A program made the position numbers and the translations under genes. The notes below the pieces were generated by a model. The model saw only the letters and a list, made by a program, of their open reading frames with translations, searched no databases and was not told where the DNA came from. Source: Pseudoglutamicibacter albus (GTDB taxonomy: Bacteria > Actinomycetota > Actinomycetes > Actinomycetales > Micrococcaceae). Taken from it: a stretch of DNA of 64,000 bases. Positions 8,384-17,405 of the stretch are shown here, in pieces. Every line of letters starts with the position of its first letter. The first letter of the stretch is position 1. Location of the stretch: positions 1,116,001-1,180,000 of the forward strand of contig NZ_JAVDXX010000001.1 in assembly GCF_031458175.1 (NCBI RefSeq), written 5' to 3'.

Positions 8384-11300
8384 TCAAGTTTGCGGCTGGT
8401 CTGCTGTGATGACTTTCACTTGTGAACCCTTCCGGGTCTTATGGACATAGATCTGGTCAGGGATCTGGCTGCGTAACTCTTCGACGTGGGAGACGATGCC
8501 GATCATCCGTCCGTCTTGCCGGAGCCGTTCGATGCCGGTCATCGCTTTATCGAGTGTTTCTTTATCGAGTGTCCCGAACCCTTCATCGACGAAAAGCGTC
8601 TCGATGGTGATGCCGCCGGTTTCTTCCTGCACGATGTCAGCAAGGCCCAGCGCTAACGCGAGGGATACCAGGAAGGTTTCACCCCCGGAGAGGGTCGCAG
8701 TGGGGCGGACCACGCTGTTCCAGGAGTCTTCGACCACGAGGTCGAGGCCCGCTTTCCTGTTACGGCTCTTCGTGTCATCATGCAGGATCCTGTAGCGGCC
8801 ATCGGAGAGGACGTTGAGCCGCTGGGTCGCCGCCTCAGCTACCGCTTCAAGCCGGGCCGCTAGAATATAGGCGCGAATGCTCATGGACTTGAGGTTCTCA
8901 CCGCCGGTCCCGTTGAGGGCCGCCGCTATAGCTTTGGCTCGTTGAGCTTGTGCCCCGAGCTCGCCGCGCCGGGAATCTGCATCGCGCAGTTCTGCGCAAG
9001 CCTGATCGATCGATTCGCTGACGTGCCGGGCTTCAATGTGGGCGGCGAGCGCTTCATCTTTACGTTCCGCCGCTTGCTGGACTCGCCCGCGCTGTTCGGT
9101 CAGCTGTTCTTCCGTTGAGGTGCTCTCGCCGTCTTCGATGCGTTGGATTGCGCGCTGAACGGATTCGAGCGAGCCAAGCGCTTCTGACCGTGCTTCAAGA
9201 TCGGCATGGGCTTTGATGTCCTTCTTCAGCTGCTCTGCTTCCTCATCTTCGAGGAGGTTTCTCTCTGCTTCTGTGCGGGTGAGTTTGTGATGGGTGAGGT
9301 ACGTTTCAGCCTTTGTGCGTGCTTCATTCATCTGCTCTTGTGCATCTGTTGTACGGGCATGTAGGTCGATGCAGCGCCGCATGGTGTCAGTGAAACGTGT
9401 GAGTGCCGCGCTCAGGGCCTCGAGGCTCTCCCACTCCCCTTGCTGTGCGAGCTGTTTGTGGCGACGCCGCTCATCCTCTTGGCTTGCTTCTTCGAGGGTT
9501 TGCCGGCTCGCGGCGGCTTCGGTTTGTGCGTGTTTGAGTCGGCTGCGAGCTTCGTCAACGGCTTTTTCAGCTGAAGTGACGGCGGTCTCTGCCCGCTCGA
9601 TTGCGTCTTCTTGCTCACGCGCCGATTCCAGCTTGTTCGCCAGCTCCGCGATGGATTCTTGGGCTTGCTTCAGGCTCAATCCGCCGGCTTGGGTTCGGGC
9701 CGCACTGAGCGACTCGTAGCTGTCACGCGCGTGGTCTTGTGCCGCGCTGTTCTCACGCTCGGCACGCTTTCTGGCCTGCTGGGCTTCTTCGATGTCGTGT
9801 TCGGTGACGGTTGGGATGGGTGTGGTTGGATCCGAGTCGGTGGTCTCCGTTTCATTGGTCGCGGTCTGTGTATGGGTGGCTGGGGAGGGATGCTCGGTCG
9901 CGCCGCACACGCTACACGGCTCACCTGGTGTGAGATCTTGGGCAAGGCTCGCCACGAGGTACGCCTCACGCTGGGAGTAGAGGTCATGTTCGTGTTGCCG
10001 GGCAGCGTCGAGTGAGGTTTGGGTTTCGTCGCTGCGTTCACGCGCCGCCTTGTGGGCTGCCTCGGCGTCTTCGACAGCCCGGGCCGCTTGTGCTTGCTTG
10101 GTGAGCTTGTGGAGACGTTCTTCCAGCTGGGACGCGCCTTGTTCCGGCTTCTGGCACGCTTGAACTTGTTCGAGTGCCCGCTCATAGCTGGTGTGTGCTT
10201 GTGTGAGGGTCTCGTTTGCCTGCTCAACGTGGGCTTGACGCTTTTCGCTCTCGGCCTGGGCGCGGTGAAGTGTAGCCGCAGATGCTTTGCATGCTTCCTG
10301 GCTTGTGATGAGTTCCCGCTGCCGTGTGCGCGCTTGAGCAATGGCTTCTTCCCACGCGGTGAACTCGTGCACAGGTTGTGAGAGCGCGAGGCCCGCGGCA
10401 TGAGTTTCAGATGCATCATTGCCTCTGGTCAGTTCCCGGTATGGGTAGGCGTGTTCGGGGTGGTCCACCGGAAGCGTACGAGGTAGTTCCAAGCGAGCTT
10501 GCTCGAATGCGTCGCTGAGTTTCGCAACCGTGCTGGCCGCGTTCGCTTCTGCCTCCATGAAGCGCTGGGCTTCACGTGCGCGCTCATGGAGTACTAAGGC
10601 CTGCCGTTTCTTCTCGGCTTCTGCCTCTCCGGCCTCTAGTTCGGCGCGGGCCTGCCGGTAGTTTTCATATTCGCGGGCGTCCCGCGCCACGGATTCCAGG
10701 CGGGCGAGCTTATCTTTCGCATCCCCGTAGTGCTGTGTTGCCGTTTGGTGAGCCTCGCTGCGCCGCTGGATGAGCTGCGATGCCGCCTCGGTCAGGCCTT
10801 CAGCCCACCCGAGATCATCGCTTGCGCCTTCCAGATCCGCTGGTTCAAGACAAAAGCGCACGGCGAGCTCTTCAAAGTCTTCGATGCAGCGTTCATAGGC
10901 TTCTTGAGTGTCCCGGGTTTGGGCTTCGAGATGTTTGGAATGTTCGTTCGCGGTTTTCTGCAGGTTCTCGTAGAGGGACACATCGAACAGGGTTGAGAGC
11001 AGTGCGTCGCGTTCATTCGTGCTGCTTTTGAGGAACTGGGCGAACTCCCCTTGTGGTAGCAGTGCCACGCGAGTGAATTGGTCGAGGGTGAGGCCTAAGA
11101 GGCCTTGTGCGCCGTCAAGGAAGACGTTGACGTCAGCAGGTTTGGCGCCGCGGCTGACCCAGTGGCCATCCACCAGCTCTTCGACGTAGGCTTTCGCGTT
11201 CTCTGCGGTGGTTCCAGTGCCGCGTTTCTTCGGTCGGTTCCATGCCGGGGAACGTTTGACTCGATAGCGTTGCGCATCAATTGAGAATTCGAGTTCTACG

Positions 11301-11542
11301 GAAGCGGCGAGGGATGCGGGAGCGTAGCTGCTTCTGACGGGCGGGTTGGTTCCCAGTTCGCTTCTGGCGCCGGGAAGCTTCCCGTAGAGGGCGAAGCACA
11401 CGGCGTCGAGAATGGTGGTTTTCCCGGCCCCGGTGTCCCCTTGCAGCAAGAACAGGCCGGTTCCGGAGAGCGCATCGAAGTCGATGGTTTCGGTTCCGGC
11501 GTACGGGCCGAAGGCAGTCATCGTGAGGGTGTGGAGTTTCAT
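8384..11542 (-). CDS. sbcC: Nuclease SbcCD subunit C (SMC-like ATPase)
   Basis: This 1052-residue SMC-like protein has Walker A (GDTGAGKTT, 35-43), two long Gln/Glu/Arg/Ala-rich coiled-coil arms, a zinc hook CxxC (Cys543-Ser-Val-Cys546), the ABC signature LSGGETFLVSLALALGLAD and Walker B ending LFVDEGFGTLD. SbcC and SbcD form the bacterial Mre11-Rad50 complex, which opens hairpins and trims blocked DNA ends. The start overlaps the sbcD stop by 4 bases (ATGA), indicating translational coupling. Length and motifs are normal for the family. Confidence 0.95.
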   Translation of the reverse strand: MKLHTLTMTAFGPYAGTETIDFDALSGTGLFLLQGDTGAGKTTILDAVCFALYGKLPGARSELGTNPPVRSSYAPASLAASVELEFSIDAQRYRVKRSPAWNRPKKRGTGTTAENAKAYVEELVDGHWVSRGAKPADVNVFLDGAQGLLGLTLDQFTRVALLPQGEFAQFLKSSTNERDALLSTLFDVSLYENLQKTANEHSKHLEAQTRDTQEAYERCIEDFEELAVRFCLEPADLEGASDDLGWAEGLTEAASQLIQRRSEAHQTATQHYGDAKDKLARLESVARDAREYENYRQARAELEAGEAEAEKKRQALVLHERAREAQRFMEAEANAASTVAKLSDAFEQARLELPRTLPVDHPEHAYPYRELTRGNDASETHAAGLALSQPVHEFTAWEEAIAQARTRQRELITSQEACKASAATLHRAQAESEKRQAHVEQANETLTQAHTSYERALEQVQACQKPEQGASQLEERLHKLTKQAQAARAVEDAEAAHKAARERSDETQTSLDAARQHEHDLYSQREAYLVASLAQDLTPGEPCSVCGATEHPSPATHTQTATNETETTDSDPTTPIPTVTEHDIEEAQQARKRAERENSAAQDHARDSYESLSAARTQAGGLSLKQAQESIAELANKLESAREQEDAIERAETAVTSAEKAVDEARSRLKHAQTEAAASRQTLEEASQEDERRRHKQLAQQGEWESLEALSAALTRFTDTMRRCIDLHARTTDAQEQMNEARTKAETYLTHHKLTRTEAERNLLEDEEAEQLKKDIKAHADLEARSEALGSLESVQRAIQRIEDGESTSTEEQLTEQRGRVQQAAERKDEALAAHIEARHVSESIDQACAELRDADSRRGELGAQAQRAKAIAAALNGTGGENLKSMSIRAYILAARLEAVAEAATQRLNVLSDGRYRILHDDTKSRNRKAGLDLVVEDSWNSVVRPTATLSGGETFLVSLALALGLADIVQEETGGITIETLFVDEGFGTLDKETLDKAMTGIERLRQDGRMIGIVSHVEELRSQIPDQIYVHKTRKGSQVKVITADQPQT

Positions 11543-12885
11543 GCCCGGCCCTTCTGCGCGTCCGCCCCGCTGTGGGACTGTTCTACCTGTCTCTGCCCAT
11601 CTAGCTGTCTCCGCCCATCTACCTGCCTCTGCCCAACGCCTAATTGTTGGGCACCTGCTTGTTCAACACGTGCCTGCTCGATGAGTTCTTCGATGAGTTT
11701 CGTCTCTTCTTCATTCGGGCTGCGCTCGCGCACGAATTCGAGGAACCCTTCGGCGATCTGTTGCGGATTCTCCGCCTTTTTCATCCGTGCCCGGTAGGTT
11801 TCAGCGCCGTGGGAGGTTGCACGGTTTTCGTGTTGGAGCACCAAGGTCTTAGGGAAACGTTCCCGCAGCCGTTCCATGGGGCGCTCTGGGCGCTGGGCAT
11901 CTGTCAGCGTGATCTGGCAATACGCTTGCTCGGCCCAGGCGTGTTCTTCTTTGGTGAGAAGCTCCTCGATAGGTCCTCTAAGGATCGCGAGCGGCACCGC
12001 TGGCGGCCACGCAACCCAGGATGCGCTCACATCCTCACCCGGGTTGATCTCCACGATCCACCCGCCTTTTTCTTGATGCGCTTCAGAGAAGGAATAGGGC
12101 AGCGGCGAGCCACTATATTTCACGTTCGGTAGGGGGCTTTGCGGACCGTGCAGATGCCCCAAGGCCGTGTAGTCACTCCAAGCGAAAAGCCCGGCTGAAA
12201 CCTGATCCAGTTGCCCCACAGACAATACTGCTTCCGAATCGGTGGGCATGCCGCCGGCCGCGAAGAGGTGCGCCATGATGACCGTCCTGACCGGAACTTC
12301 CCCGGCTTGGCTTTCGCGTTGCTGGGCAACCTCGCGGATTCTCGCTACCGCGGCGGCAACCACATCGTGATGAGTGAGTTTCTCAACCCCCAATTGCGCT
12401 GCGACAACCCGCGGTTCAAGGTACGGAAGCCCATACACATCAACGTGCTGAACCACCTCGCCGCCCGCACCATGAACCCCGTTCTCGGCGTCGCTGCTAA
12501 CCGTTACCCTTCCGCCGTTGCCACTGCGTTGCGTGAAGCGGATAGGGACGATGCTGTCCTCCAGGCTCGTGCGGAAGTGCACGCCAGCAGCGGACATGAA
12601 GCGGCTACCGAAAGACATCCTGCGCGCCGAGTCATGATTCCCGCTCGTCACCACCACGCTGATACCCAGGCACACGAGTTCTTCAAGTGTGTCTTCAAAC
12701 ATCGTGACCGCTCGTTCAGGCGGGACCGTGCGGTCATACACATCACCGGCGATCAAGACCGCATCGACCGCGTGCTCACGGGCGGCATCGACCACATCAC
12801 CCAACGCCTTACGTTGAGCCGATTCGAGGGACTCACCGTGAAAATTACGGCCCAAATGCCAGTCCGATGTGTGCAGGAACTTCAT
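11539..12885 (-). CDS. sbcD: Nuclease SbcCD subunit D (Mre11-like)
   Basis: The calcineurin-like phosphoesterase motifs are all present: SDWHLG (7-12), GDVYDR, SGNHDS, MAHLF and LGHLHG, which bind two Mn ions. SbcD gives the complex its 3'-5' exonuclease and endonuclease activity. At 448 residues it is longer than the usual 380-400; the extra C-terminus is a Gln/Arg-rich tail built from three six-residue repeats (GQRQVD, GRRQLD, GQRQVE). It starts at an ATG 6 bases after TAGGGT, probably leaderless, and heads the sbcDC operon. Confidence 0.95.
   Translation of the reverse strand: MKFLHTSDWHLGRNFHGESLESAQRKALGDVVDAAREHAVDAVLIAGDVYDRTVPPERAVTMFEDTLEELVCLGISVVVTSGNHDSARRMSFGSRFMSAAGVHFRTSLEDSIVPIRFTQRSGNGGRVTVSSDAENGVHGAGGEVVQHVDVYGLPYLEPRVVAAQLGVEKLTHHDVVAAAVARIREVAQQRESQAGEVPVRTVIMAHLFAAGGMPTDSEAVLSVGQLDQVSAGLFAWSDYTALGHLHGPQSPLPNVKYSGSPLPYSFSEAHQEKGGWIVEINPGEDVSASWVAWPPAVPLAILRGPIEELLTKEEHAWAEQAYCQITLTDAQRPERPMERLRERFPKTLVLQHENRATSHGAETYRARMKKAENPQQIAEGFLEFVRERSPNEEETKLIEELIEQARVEQAGAQQLGVGQRQVDGRRQLDGQRQVEQSHSGADAQKGRA
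11583..11636. repeat. Three 18-bp tandem repeats in the sbcD 3' end
   Basis: Units at 11583-11600, 11601-11618 and 11619-11636 share ctaNctgNctcNgcccat with two or three changes each. They stay in frame and encode the Gln/Arg repeat tail of SbcD. Such repeats can change copy number by slippage without breaking the frame. Confidence 0.8.
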
Positions 12886-12891
12886 GGCTTC

Positions 12892-12897
12892 ACCCTA
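12892..12897 (-). promoter_or_regulatory. -10 box (TAGGGT) of sbcDC
   Basis: TAGGGT on the minus strand ends 6 bases before the sbcD ATG; there is no Shine-Dalgarno site between. This predicts a leaderless sbcDC mRNA. Confidence 0.5.
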
Positions 12898-12932
12898 CCC
12901 AGCACCCCTGAGATTTTGATGACGAACACCGC

Positions 12933-12938
12933 TAGGCT
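12933..12938 (+). promoter_or_regulatory. -10 box (TAGGCT) of the ADP-ribosylglycohydrolase-like gene
   Basis: TAGGCT ends 6 bases before the ATG at 12945. A GGAGG sequence lies in the 6-base gap, so initiation could be leaderless or from a slightly longer transcript using that site. It lies back to back with the sbcD promoter, 35 bases away. Confidence 0.45.
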
Positions 12939-12944
12939 GGAGGC

Positions 12945-13943
12945 ATGAGCAATTCTCCCGCAGACTCCGCACCCACACCTCGCCCATCCGACCCTGCAGG
13001 ATACGCCGGGCTCGTCTACGCTGTGCTCAGTGCCGCGGCAGAGGTTGAACGCACCGACACCACCGAGGTCCATCAACTCGGACCCGAAACGATGCTGATG
13101 CTCTCGATCGGAGACGGCCTCATGGAAGCCCTCGAATGGGCCCACGACGGGGTGGCATCCGATGAGCCGGCATGCATCTGGCTCGGTGCACTGCGTTGGA
13201 TCCGCGCAGTTGACCGTGAACTACCGGATGGCGCTCCGGTCCCTCCGGCGCGCCCGTTCACGGACCACATGCTCGCGCTCGGCGTCCAGGAAGGCGGGGA
13301 CCCGCAGAACATCGTTGGGTTGCGCTCCCCCGAGATGAGTCTTCCGCATCGCCCGTTTAACCGTCCCGCCGCAAGCGTTCCCGAGCTCGCCGCAACAGAC
13401 GGTCCCGGCGTCCTGGCACGCGCCATTGCACTCGGAGTGGTCCCTTATCTGCCCATCGAGCAGACCCGTTCCTTCGCAACAGCCGCCGCAGCCCTCTCCC
13501 ACGGCTCCCCACAGGCCCACGCCGCGTGCGCGGATGCCGCGGAACTGATCGTCCGCGCCACCCACCAGATGCCCCAAGACGCCGGAGAAAACTCGTTCAT
13601 CCAGGCACTCGAGCGCGCCGCCGAAGTTGGCGAACACACCCAGCAACCAGACCGCAGCGCCCAACAGCTAGACCACCATGCCCAACGGCCAGACCACAAC
13701 AACGACGGTGTTGCGCGCTCGAACCTCACCTTGGCTGCCGGTGTAGCCCTCAACGCGTTAGGCACAGATGCAAGTGAGGCGCACGCTACCGACGTAGGGA
13801 CCGCGCTCGCCGATGAAGGCTACCTCCAGGCCGGCATGTTCGCCGCCGCTCTCATCGCCGCCGTGACCGGCAAGTCAGGCACCCGCCACCACTACCCGCT
13901 CATCGAGGAATACTCGAAGAAGCTCGCAGAACTCATGTTCTGA
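12945..13943 (+). CDS. Degenerate ADP-ribosylglycohydrolase-family protein
   Basis: This 332-residue protein matches the helical core of actinobacterial ADP-ribosylglycohydrolases: MLMLSIGDGLMEALEWAHDG (46-65), ALRWIRAVDRELPDGAP, GLRSPEMS and AALSHGSPQAH follow the family pattern. The metal-binding residues do not. The usual SDDT before the first core helix reads LGPET, the N-terminal GDxxG segment is replaced, and the C-terminal GD-D--GAI-G motif is absent. Active relatives remove ADP-ribose from protein side chains; this one looks catalytically dead. There is an Asn/Gln/His-rich linker near 235-255. Divergent from sbcDC and convergent with the next gene. Confidence 0.65.
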   Translation: MSNSPADSAPTPRPSDPAGYAGLVYAVLSAAAEVERTDTTEVHQLGPETMLMLSIGDGLMEALEWAHDGVASDEPACIWLGALRWIRAVDRELPDGAPVPPARPFTDHMLALGVQEGGDPQNIVGLRSPEMSLPHRPFNRPAASVPELAATDGPGVLARAIALGVVPYLPIEQTRSFATAAAALSHGSPQAHAACADAAELIVRATHQMPQDAGENSFIQALERAAEVGEHTQQPDRSAQQLDHHAQRPDHNNDGVARSNLTLAAGVALNALGTDASEAHATDVGTALADEGYLQAGMFAAALIAAVTGKSGTRHHYPLIEEYSKKLAELMF

Positions 13944-13945
13944 GC

Positions 13946-13969
13946 CTGCGCTGGGCCTGGCTAGCGCAG
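13946..13969. terminator. Short hairpin between convergent genes
   Basis: CTGCGCT (13946-13952) pairs with AGCGCAG (13963-13969) across a 10-base loop. It is the only structure in the 44-base gap between two convergent stop codons. No T run follows, so termination strength is uncertain. Confidence 0.4.
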
Positions 13970-13987
13970 CGTGTTCACTGGCCTGTA

Positions 13988-14989
13988 TCAAACACCCAAA
14001 GGCCAGTGGCCGCCAACGGCTTGGAGGAACTCCGCCTCGGACATCACCGAGATGTCTTGCCCCATGTCGCGGCGCGCCAATGCATGGCGTGCCTTGCGCG
14101 TCATGCGGCCTGATGTGAGGTCTTCGGCAACGAAACCGTCGCCAACAACCAGAACACTCGTGGTGGTAGACACCCTGTCAGCTGTTTGAGCGCCCACCGC
14201 GGCGGCGCGCTCTTTCGCCTCGTTCCGGGGAATACCGAGCTCGCCAGTAAACACCACGCGTTGACCGAAGAGCGGATTCGCAGGGTCTGCGTCGTGATTC
14301 GGTTCAGGGTTAGGGCCTTCAACCGGCCACGGAGCATCCAGCTGTTGCGGAACAGCGTGCCCGGCAACCCGCCATCCGCGCGCGTCACGCAACGCTTTGC
14401 ACTCAGGGTCCCCCGGCTTGAAGCTCGCCATCGTCGAGACCTGCAAGCCAGCCTGTTCCACAGCCTCGGTCATCGTGCTGGCACCGAGCCTGCGGGCCGC
14501 ATCGACCCCGATGGCCGCGCACGCGCGCGCATCCGCCAACGCATCGTGATGTGAGGTCAAGTCGAAGCCCGCGGCATGTGCTGCAAAAGGCAAGGAATAA
14601 GACATCAAGTCATAGACCTTACGGGCCAACTGGACCGTGCAGGCATACACCAACTTCTGCGCACCAACACCACACGCCTGCAGACCGGCGCGGATCACGC
14701 CGATATCGAAAGCCGCATTATGCGCCAGGACAAGGTCACCGCCGATGAACTCGGCAATCTCAGGATAGGCGTCTGCAAAACGCGGCGCCGTTTCAACCTG
14801 CTCGGGATGGATCCCGTGGATCGAGACGTTGCGGGGATCAAAATGATCAAAACCCGCAGGCGGCTGTAGCAACGACGCATAGGTATCGACCACTGCCCCA
14901 TCACGGACCCTCACGAGCCCCACGGCGCACGCAGAACCACGAAAACCGTTAGCGGTCTCAAAGTCAATTGCTACAAAATCCACAGCCAC
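13988..14989 (-). CDS. DEDDh 3'-5' exonuclease with C-terminal BRCT domain
   Basis: The N-terminal half is a DnaQ-like exonuclease with Asp9 and Glu11 in AIDFETANG, Asp in AHNAAFDIGVI and the His/Asp of SHHDALADA. The C-terminal part (about 245-333, PLFGQRVVFTGELGIPRNEA) is a BRCT domain like that of DNA ligase. The 333-residue fusion is common in Actinobacteria, where it is annotated as an epsilon-subunit-like exonuclease, and a role in DNA repair or replication fidelity is inferred. A GTG start lies 8 bases after TAGAAT. A GTG two codons later is an alternative. Confidence 0.88.
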   Translation of the reverse strand: MAVDFVAIDFETANGFRGSACAVGLVRVRDGAVVDTYASLLQPPAGFDHFDPRNVSIHGIHPEQVETAPRFADAYPEIAEFIGGDLVLAHNAAFDIGVIRAGLQACGVGAQKLVYACTVQLARKVYDLMSYSLPFAAHAAGFDLTSHHDALADARACAAIGVDAARRLGASTMTEAVEQAGLQVSTMASFKPGDPECKALRDARGWRVAGHAVPQQLDAPWPVEGPNPEPNHDADPANPLFGQRVVFTGELGIPRNEAKERAAAVGAQTADRVSTTTSVLVVGDGFVAEDLTSGRMTRKARHALARRDMGQDISVMSEAEFLQAVGGHWPLGV

Positions 14990-14997
14990 GTGAGCTT

Positions 14998-15003
14998 ATT
15001 CTA
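14998..15003 (-). promoter_or_regulatory. -10 box (TAGAAT) of the exonuclease gene
   Basis: A near-consensus TAGAAT on the minus strand ends 8 bases before the GTG start at 14989. No Shine-Dalgarno site is present between. Confidence 0.55.
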
Positions 15004-15035
15004 CCCCGATGCGGATCATATAAGCCCCGATGCGG
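15004..15035. repeat. Two CCCCGATGCGG direct repeats between divergent promoters
   Basis: Identical 11-base copies at 15004-15014 and 15025-15035 have a 21-base period, two helical turns. They lie between the exonuclease and dedA -10 boxes, so they could be a cooperative protein-binding site. Function is inference. Confidence 0.45.
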
Positions 15036-15054
15036 CTCCTCACGGATAGCCACG

Positions 15055-15060
15055 TAGAAT
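15055..15060 (+). promoter_or_regulatory. -10 box (TAGAAT) of dedA
   Basis: TAGAAT ends 7 bases before the dedA ATG, without a Shine-Dalgarno site, predicting a leaderless mRNA. Confidence 0.55.
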
Positions 15061-15067
15061 TCTTCTC

Positions 15068-15820
15068 ATGCTGAGCAATCTATTCACTGGTTTGGTCTCG
15101 CCTGAGGCCGTGACCAACGTCGTTAATGTCGGTGCCGCGTTCCTACCTGACTGGTTGAACCCTGACGTTTTCTTGCGTGATTCAGGGTTAGGCCCGTGGG
15201 TCATCGCGCTGGTCGTCGGCATCATCTTCGCTGAGACCGGTTTATTGCTAGGTTTCTTCCTACCGGGTGACTCCATGCTGTTCACCGCGGGCATGCTGAT
15301 GGCAACCGGGGCGATCGAAACCCCACTATGGGTTGCGATCCCCGCGATCATCATCGCCGCGATCGTGGGTAACCAACTCGGTTTCTATATCGGCGAGAAA
15401 ACCGGCCCAGCCCTCTACAGCCGCGACGATTCCAAGGTCTTCAAACGCGAGCACGTGGTCAAGGCGCACGACTTCTTTGAACGCCACGGCGGCAAAGCCC
15501 TGATTCTGGCGCGTTTCGTTCCGATTGTTCGCACCTTCGTTCCGGTGATCATCGGTGTTGCCGGCATGAACAAAGCCAAGTTCTTCCTCTACAACGTGAT
15601 CGGCGCCGTCTTGTGGGGCGGCGGCGTGACCCTGCTGGGTGCGTGGCTGGGCCGTTTCGATTGGGTCGGCAAGAACATCGACATCATCTTCATCGCGATC
15701 GTTTTGCTCTCCATCACCCCGATCATCTTCGAGGCCGTGCGTCACCGCATCAACTCGAAAAAGAACAAGCCAGCCGCCCCACGGGAAGCGGTAGAAGAAA
15801 CTCATCAAACGAAAAACTAA
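15068..15820 (+). CDS. DedA-family membrane protein
   Basis: This 250-residue protein has the VTT/SNARE-associated fold of DedA. It shows the EtG-LLGFFLPGDSMLF segment (about residues 59-77), the FERHGGKALILARFVPIVRT motif (about 138-157) that holds the conserved Arg residues, and several membrane helices. DedA proteins are linked to lipid-carrier (undecaprenyl phosphate, phosphatidylethanolamine) flipping and to membrane proton homeostasis. The cytoplasmic C-terminus is lysine-rich. It is a single-gene unit ended by a strong hairpin. Confidence 0.92.
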   Translation: MLSNLFTGLVSPEAVTNVVNVGAAFLPDWLNPDVFLRDSGLGPWVIALVVGIIFAETGLLLGFFLPGDSMLFTAGMLMATGAIETPLWVAIPAIIIAAIVGNQLGFYIGEKTGPALYSRDDSKVFKREHVVKAHDFFERHGGKALILARFVPIVRTFVPVIIGVAGMNKAKFFLYNVIGAVLWGGGVTLLGAWLGRFDWVGKNIDIIFIAIVLLSITPIIFEAVRHRINSKKNKPAAPREAVEETHQTKN

Positions 15821-15840
15821 ACAACCGAGAAACTAAACGG

Positions 15841-15872
15841 CGGGCGGATTGCGTATCAACGCAATCCGCCCG
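15841..15872. terminator. Strong intrinsic terminator after dedA
   Basis: A perfect 14-bp stem (15841-15854 with 15859-15872) closes a 4-base loop (atca) and is followed by a T-rich stretch (ctgttttcc). It lies between convergent dedA and rdgB and may serve both. Confidence 0.85.
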
Positions 15873-15899
15873 TCGCTGTTTTCCGTCAGCTATTTTCCG

Positions 15900-16561
15900 T
15901 TAGCTGTTAGAGCAGGCAGCGATAATCGAGGGCAAGAGCGCCTCGATTGCTTTCTTGCGGTGGCTGATGCTGTTCTTCTGCTCTGGGGTGTGTTCGGCGA
16001 GTGACTTGCTGGAGCCCAGCGGTTGCACGATGGGGTCGTATCCGAAGCCGCCCTCACCTTGGGGCTCGGTCAAGAGGGTTCCTTCGAGCTCCCCGCGTTC
16101 CACGACTTCGTAGCCGTCGGGGCTTGCCACTGCGGCAGCACACACGAAGCAAGCGCGCCGCTGTATCGGGTCGGTGATGTCGGCCATCTGCGCTAGCAAC
16201 AAGCGGTTATTAGCTTCATCGTCGCCGTGCACCCCTGCCCAGCGTGCAGAGAGGAAACCTGGGGATCCGCCCATGACGTCTACGGCCAGGCCAGAGTCGT
16301 CGGCGATCGCGATCAGCCCGGTCTCTCGGGCCACGGTGCGGGCCTTGAGCAGCGCGTTGCCTTCGAAAGTCACGTCACTTTCGACCACATCGGCAGCGCC
16401 CGCGGTTGCCGCATCAATGACCTGGGTGTCTACATCGAGGCCTTCGACCTTGCCGCGCAACAGTTCGCGTAGCTCCGCTAGCTTTCCCTGATTATGGGAT
16501 GCCAGCACGATCCGCGGGGCTGTTTCCTCGTTGGGGTTCACAGTTTCGGTAGGGTTTGCGT

Positions 16562-16565
<4 letters not shown>
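15900..16565 (-). CDS. rdgB: XTP/dITP pyrophosphatase (RdgB/HAM1)
   Basis: The enzyme hydrolyses ITP, dITP and XTP to monophosphates, keeping deaminated purines out of nucleic acids. Seen here are the N-terminal [14 protein letters not shown] motif, [35 protein letters not shown] and the C-terminal SHRKKA. The frame is open to 16589, with ATGs at 16589, 16574 and 16565. The last is preferred because it forms an ATGA overlap with the rph stop; it gives 221 residues with a short disordered Asn/Thr/Glu lead. Coupled to rph, the usual actinobacterial pair. Confidence 0.93.
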
Positions 16566-17305
<740 letters not shown>

Positions 17306-17311
17306 GCGGTC

Positions 17312-17317
17312 ATCGTA
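17312..17317 (-). promoter_or_regulatory. -10 box (TACGAT) of rph-rdgB
   Basis: TACGAT on the minus strand ends 6 bases before the rph ATG at 17305, predicting a leaderless rph-rdgB transcript separate from murI and the MBL gene. Confidence 0.5.
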
Positions 17318-17405
17318 TCCGTTCTTTGGTCGGTTCACGGTGTTTTGTAATCGGCTTGTTATGTGTTGGTGCGGCAAGGGTCGCCTGCATTTATGGCGAG
17401 GGATT

